Shown in pieces: positions 10,901-13,814 of a stretch of 13,814 nt of DNA. Position 1 is the first letter of the stretch, and each line of letters starts with the position of its first letter. The stretch lies in NCBI GenBank assembly GCA_021152595.1, contig JAGKVC010000083.1, forward strand, positions 1-13,814. Reading direction: 5' to 3'. Under the pieces are notes generated by a model. It saw only the letters and a list, made by a program, of their open reading frames with translations, did no database searches and was not told the origin of the DNA. The DNA comes from Clostridia bacterium. GTDB lineage: Bacteria; Bacillota; Clostridia; Oscillospirales; Ruminococcaceae. Position numbers and translations under genes: made by a program.

Positions 10901-13814
10901 TGATCCTGCCCGGCGCCTTCGATCTTGTACTCACCGAATTTCGTGCGCGTGACCGGATGAAAGAAGGTATCACCCTTGCAGACCTCGCGGAAGAACCGGT
11001 TATAGTCCGCGACCTCAATCCAGTTTGCACCGATTCGCACGGAGATTTCGTCCGCTTCCAGGTCTTTTGGAATAACTGCCTGCAATGCGGTCACATTCTG
11101 CGCAAAGCTGCCGTTGATCTTCTCTGTGTATTCCTGCGCGATTTTCAGCTTCTCGCGGACATTGCCGGAGAGATACTCGCTCGCATCCTCATAGCCGGAT
11201 AACAGATCATCATCCCGTATCTTTGCAGGATTCCGGTACACCTGACTGCCGAGATCAGCAATCAGCTGTTCCGGCGCACATCCGACCAGATTTGCCATAT
11301 ATGCAATATCTACTCTGCCATGCTTGTCAAGCGATACCTGCAATGCTTCCTGCGGCGTATCCACGGATGTGATCTCGACCTCCGGCTGAATCGTGCGCTT
11401 TGTGAAAATCTCCGCCTTTTCAACGGTTTTCTTCTCCACATCCACGATCTCAAGCGCTGCAAGCGTATTGTAATCGTCATCCTGCCGGAAGCAGCGTTCA
11501 TTTGCGCTGTCCGTGATATTGCCATATGCCCTGCGGAATCTGTCATAGACTGCATTCAGTTCGCGCTGCAATTTTGCAAGCTCTTCATCGGAACAGCCAG
11601 CCGCCTGCGCGTCGATCAGCGCCATTGCCGCGATACGGATTTTGTGCATCCCCATCATGCGGTCAAGCGTTTTGCCGGTTTCCTGCACATGAAGCATGAC
11701 CTCATTCTCGCGAAAATACAGCTGACCGTCAACCAGCGTATGCGTATAATTCCGGACAGACGGATCGGCGGGAATGACATCGCCCCCCTTGATCTGCTGC
11801 TCCTCTGCCGCAATCGTTTCGATGCTGCCTTCTATCTTTGCAACCGCTGCTCTGATCTGCTCTGCCAGCGGAATGCTGTCATCCCCGATACAGGTCGTTA
11901 CTCTGCTGTCATCGCCGAATTTTCCCTTCATGCGCTCGTCCCATGCCATGGTACCGAGCACCATTTCCGGATGATCGACGAAATACTGATTGCACGGGAT
12001 GCCGTCAGGCGTCTGTCCCATGTGAACCCACGCGGGTATTTCGACTGTCAGCGTTTCGCGCTTTTTCAGAAACAGAATATCCGTTGTAGTTTCTGTTCCA
12101 GCGTTCTTTTTGAAGGCATTATCCGGCAGACGGATTGCACCGAGCAGATCGCAGCGTTCCGCGAGATAGCGGCGCGCCTTTTCGCTCAGCTTGTCCATTG
12201 TAAACTTTGATGTGACGATTGCGACCACACCGCCCGGCTTCACCTTATCCACCGACTTTGCGGCAAAATAGTCATGAATCTTGAATTTATGCTTGTCATA
12301 CGCCTTGTCGCTGACACGGTAATCACCGAACGGCACATTGCCGATGACAACATCAAAGCTGTTATTATTGAAATGCGTCTGCTCAAAGCCTCGCACCTGA
12401 ATCCTGTCCTGCGGATAAAGCTGCTGTGCGATTCTTCCGGAAATGCTGTCAAGCTCCACGCCGTACAGCCGGGAGCTGTCCCGCATATCTGACGGCATTT
12501 TTGCAAAGAAGTTGCCGACACCCATAGACGGCTCTAAGACATTTCCGCCCGTGAAGCCGAACTGTGAAAGTGCTTGATAGATACCGTCCGAGATTTCCGG
12601 CGGCGTATAAAAGCTGGTCTGCGTTGATGAACGTGCTGCCTTGTATTCCTCCGGCGAAAGAAGCTCTAAAAGCTGTTTCTGCTCTGTTTCCCAGCCAGTC
12701 GGCGGCAGCTCTCCGAGATTTCCGGCGTAGCTGTCCGCAGCCATACGATCAGTCACAAATGCCTGCGGAATGCCGCCCCAGCCGACATAGCGCGCCATGA
12801 CGGACTGTTCCTCCGGCGTTGCATAGCGATTCTCTGCTTCAACACGCTGCAAGGTCTGTATTGCTTCAATATTCGCCTTGAATCGGGATTTTGCTCCGCT
12901 CGGCGCGGTATCGTCCGGGTTATACCGGTATGTGACCGGATTCCCCGCTTTCGGCTCTGTCTTTGCTGTGACCGTGATGCGCTCCGGTGTCTGTACGGTC
13001 GGTTCTGTCTGCTCCGGTCTGTCCGGTGTATATTCGGTTTCTGCGTTATCAAGCGGAACACCGTACTGCGCCAGCACCTTCTTTGCCCGTTCCACCGCAT
13101 ACGGATTCTCGTCATCGGGGCTCTGCAAATCCTGCTTTGCCCTGCGGATGCGCTCGTCAATATCCTTCTGTGAGATATATCTGTTTTCTGCGATCAGCCG
13201 CTCAATGCGATCCGCGACTTCCTCCCATTTCATTGTCACGGTGCATTTGGTATCTGCGCTGAACGGGTCTTTCGTAATGCGGATGCCCTTAGAATCATGC
13301 CATTCGTCACAGCCTGCGTATCCCATGCCGCCGTCGCCGTATTCCGATTTGAGAAACTTCACCTTTTCCGGCAAGGTGTGTTCCTCTGCAAAAAACTCTT
13401 CAATCCGGAACTTGCCGTCTTCAACGCCGCTGCCGTGCCTGCAAAGGAAATCATCCTTTTCATCGTCGGTGATGAAAAACTGCGGTTCAAACCTGAAATC
13501 CGGTTTGGTTATAAAATCTGTACGCGGAAGCAGCAAGTCCTCCAGACGGCGCAGAAGCTCCTCCGGTCTGTGATAGTGCATCCGGAGGATATCCGGATTC
13601 TGCTCATATTCCTGTAAGAATGCCCGCATGCCGTCAATATAGGTCTGCACCGTTGTAGGATCGGTGAGCGCTGCCTTGACCTTTGCTTCACATTCCGGAA
13701 ATCCGCCCGGCGTCAGTTCCTTCGGCAGGAAGAATTCGCCCTCGACGTCACGTTCCAGCAACAGCAGGCTTTCCGCGATCATGCCAAGCTCATTGTCCGC
13801 CGCACGGTCGATTC
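7972..13814 (-). CDS. giant N6-adenine-methylase and SNF2-type helicase fusion protein, N-terminus beyond window edge
   Basis: The frame is open to the right edge; there are no stops upstream of the internal ATG at 13782, so the true start is outside. Numbering from that methionine (1936 residues), RYVGWGGIPQAF at about 331-342 and LEPSMGVGNFF at 416-426 (methylase motif I, SAM binding), with GNVPFGDY at 481-488 (motif IV, an N-P-P-F variant), form the N6-adenine methylase part. AHCVGAGKS (1091-1099) is Walker A, CDEAHNYKN (1252-1260) the DEAH motif II, STGTPVSNS (1303-1311) motif III and QQDGRGIRQGN (1584-1594) motif VI of a superfamily 2 helicase. A charged, helical, probably coiled-coil tail follows from about 1660. 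These giant proteins are common in Firmicutes conjugative elements, where they are thought to aid DNA transfer or guard element DNA from restriction; exact roles are not settled. The variant N-V-P-F may still be active but is not canonical. Confidence 0.93.
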   Translation of the reverse strand, partial: IDRAADNELGMIAESLLLLERDVEGEFFLPKELTPGGFPECEAKVKAALTDPTTVQTYIDGMRAFLQEYEQNPDILRMHYHRPEELLRRLEDLLLPRTDFITKPDFRFEPQFFITDDEKDDFLCRHGSGVEDGKFRIEEFFAEEHTLPEKVKFLKSEYGDGGMGYAGCDEWHDSKGIRITKDPFSADTKCTVTMKWEEVADRIERLIAENRYISQKDIDERIRRAKQDLQSPDDENPYAVERAKKVLAQYGVPLDNAETEYTPDRPEQTEPTVQTPERITVTAKTEPKAGNPVTYRYNPDDTAPSGAKSRFKANIEAIQTLQRVEAENRYATPEEQSVMARYVGWGGIPQAFVTDRMAADSYAGNLGELPPTGWETEQKQLLELLSPEEYKAARSSTQTSFYTPPEISDGIYQALSQFGFTGGNVLEPSMGVGNFFAKMPSDMRDSSRLYGVELDSISGRIAQQLYPQDRIQVRGFEQTHFNNNSFDVVIGNVPFGDYRVSDKAYDKHKFKIHDYFAAKSVDKVKPGGVVAIVTSKFTMDKLSEKARRYLAERCDLLGAIRLPDNAFKKNAGTETTTDILFLKKRETLTVEIPAWVHMGQTPDGIPCNQYFVDHPEMVLGTMAWDERMKGKFGDDSRVTTCIGDDSIPLAEQIRAAVAKIEGSIETIAAEEQQIKGGDVIPADPSVRNYTHTLVDGQLYFRENEVMLHVQETGKTLDRMMGMHKIRIAAMALIDAQAAGCSDEELAKLQRELNAVYDRFRRAYGNITDSANERCFRQDDDYNTLAALEIVDVEKKTVEKAEIFTKRTIQPEVEITSVDTPQEALQVSLDKHGRVDIAYMANLVGCAPEQLIADLGSQVYRNPAKIRDDDLLSGYEDASEYLSGNVREKLKIAQEYTEKINGSFAQNVTALQAVIPKDLEADEISVRIGANWIEVADYNRFFREVCKGDTFFHPVTRTKFGEYKIEGAGQDHSVAATETYGTSRMTSYQIFENLLNQRDIVVRDRVEDMDGKYHYEVNPKETQLAKEKARQMKEAFRSWIWADIDRRDHYVEKYNFLFNAIRGREYDGSHQTFPGMNPAISLRPHQQNAVLRAKLGGNTLLAHCVGAGKSFEMVAATMEKKRLGLISKACVVVPKHLTLQMASEWMRLYPNAKLLVARPEDFTKDKRQKFIARCVTGDYDAVIMSFTQFERIPMSDEYRKQFMEQELAEIMDALEDVDSSDRTSVKALERQKMKIEERLEKLMSSKKDNSLCFEKLGFDYLVCDEAHNYKNCYVATKMSNVAGVQTTAAQKFEDMLMKTQYLNDKYGCNNILYSTGTPVSNSMVEFYVMQRYLRPDLLENAGLQTFDDWAGTFGEVVSQLEIKPAGNGFQMKNRFSKFVNIPELMQMYKEFADIQTPDMIKLPVPALKTGAPIVVSAKPDERQQAYMKELAARSERIHNGNVDPSEDNMLKITHEARLLGLDSRCIFLDAEPTPDSKVMMLIDNLEQNYLDTMEQKGVQIIFCDIAINADSEHFSVYQAIKDELIRRGIPRDEICFASDAKTDKARADMFEQLRKGEKRFIIASTSKLGTGANVQDRICAIHHLDIPWKPADLTQQDGRGIRQGNLFPEVGIYHYLTENTFDAYMMGIITNKAKFINQIMTSKDPVRISEDVDEMVLTYSQMQAIASGNPMIKEKIQLDNDIAMLKTLESEHQKSVFKMQELAERKLPQQIENYAALLEKASGDLLAFQEQHPDNAEFQIEIDGKIYTDRAEAGAEIEKALIKCSTTGESIHLGRYFGFDLTIEKNQVGFIDAGTACSICMQGRLKYYADLSMNNPIGNIRRIENLAGIQINAKIKQFSADLDKAKQNLEEARAAMTKPFERAQELADMQKRLEFVNAQLSMDSPDEPMPVSETPDDVAAEQLPTTVRVGMVSVAVPAAAYTDRPKPQIRAEPQEDKQKPVPHKIKR

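Noticed and set aside
10015..11202. 395-codon plus-strand frame
   Set aside because: Fully inside the helicase gene on the other strand, with antisense-like composition and no motif or ribosome site.
1..13814. CRISPR array, tRNA, rRNA or known riboswitch
   Set aside because: No regularly spaced repeats, no cloverleaf or rRNA-like stretch, and no aptamer class recognised on reading both strands; a covariance-model search was not possible.

Overview
The window looks like DNA from a low-to-mid G+C Clostridia member, probably a gut Oscillospiraceae/Ruminococcaceae-type bacterium. This is inferred from the integrative-element genes, the style of the recombinase N-terminus and the AGGAGG-type ribosome sites; no marker gene is present. 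All credible genes lie on the minus strand, so the order of transcription is from right to left.

Right part (about 4120-13814): the end of an integrative conjugative or mobilizable element. A very large fused protein with N6-adenine-methylase and SNF2-type helicase domains runs in from beyond the right edge. It is followed by a 1176-residue ArdC/LtrC-like protein with a zinc-protease motif and a YodL-like C-terminal region, then by a 71-residue small accessory protein. A 13-bp-stem hairpin (4120-4152) closes this block.

Middle part (2661-4103): an apparently self-contained DNA inversion module, the main find. Two 25-bp sites lie in opposite orientation (2661-2685 and 4079-4103). Each has 9-bp imperfectly palindromic arms around the same 7-bp asymmetric spacer. 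They enclose a complete tyrosine recombinase (2760-3839) and a near-consensus sigma-70 promoter (TTGACG, 17 bp, TATAAT with an extended -10) pointing rightward, out across the right site. In the orientation seen here the promoter faces the hairpin and the convergent mobile-element genes. After inversion it would face left, about 300 nt upstream of the three-gene operon. The layout is analogous to the Salmonella Hin segment, where recombinase and outward promoter both sit inside the invertible DNA, but it uses a tyrosine recombinase.

Left part (1-2443): a tight operon of a DegT/DnrJ/EryC1/StrS aminotransferase, a GNAT N-acetyltransferase and an ATP-grasp ligase that runs off the left edge, with 4-bp and 3-bp gaps. 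Such genes typically make modified amino-sugar or amino-acid decorations of surface glycans, or small peptidic metabolites. No consensus promoter was seen in the fixed stretch between the left site and the aminotransferase, so the operon may depend on the invertible promoter. That would make it phase-variable and OFF, or only read through from the recombinase, in the orientation shown. Inversion itself is a prediction from sequence architecture and has not been observed.
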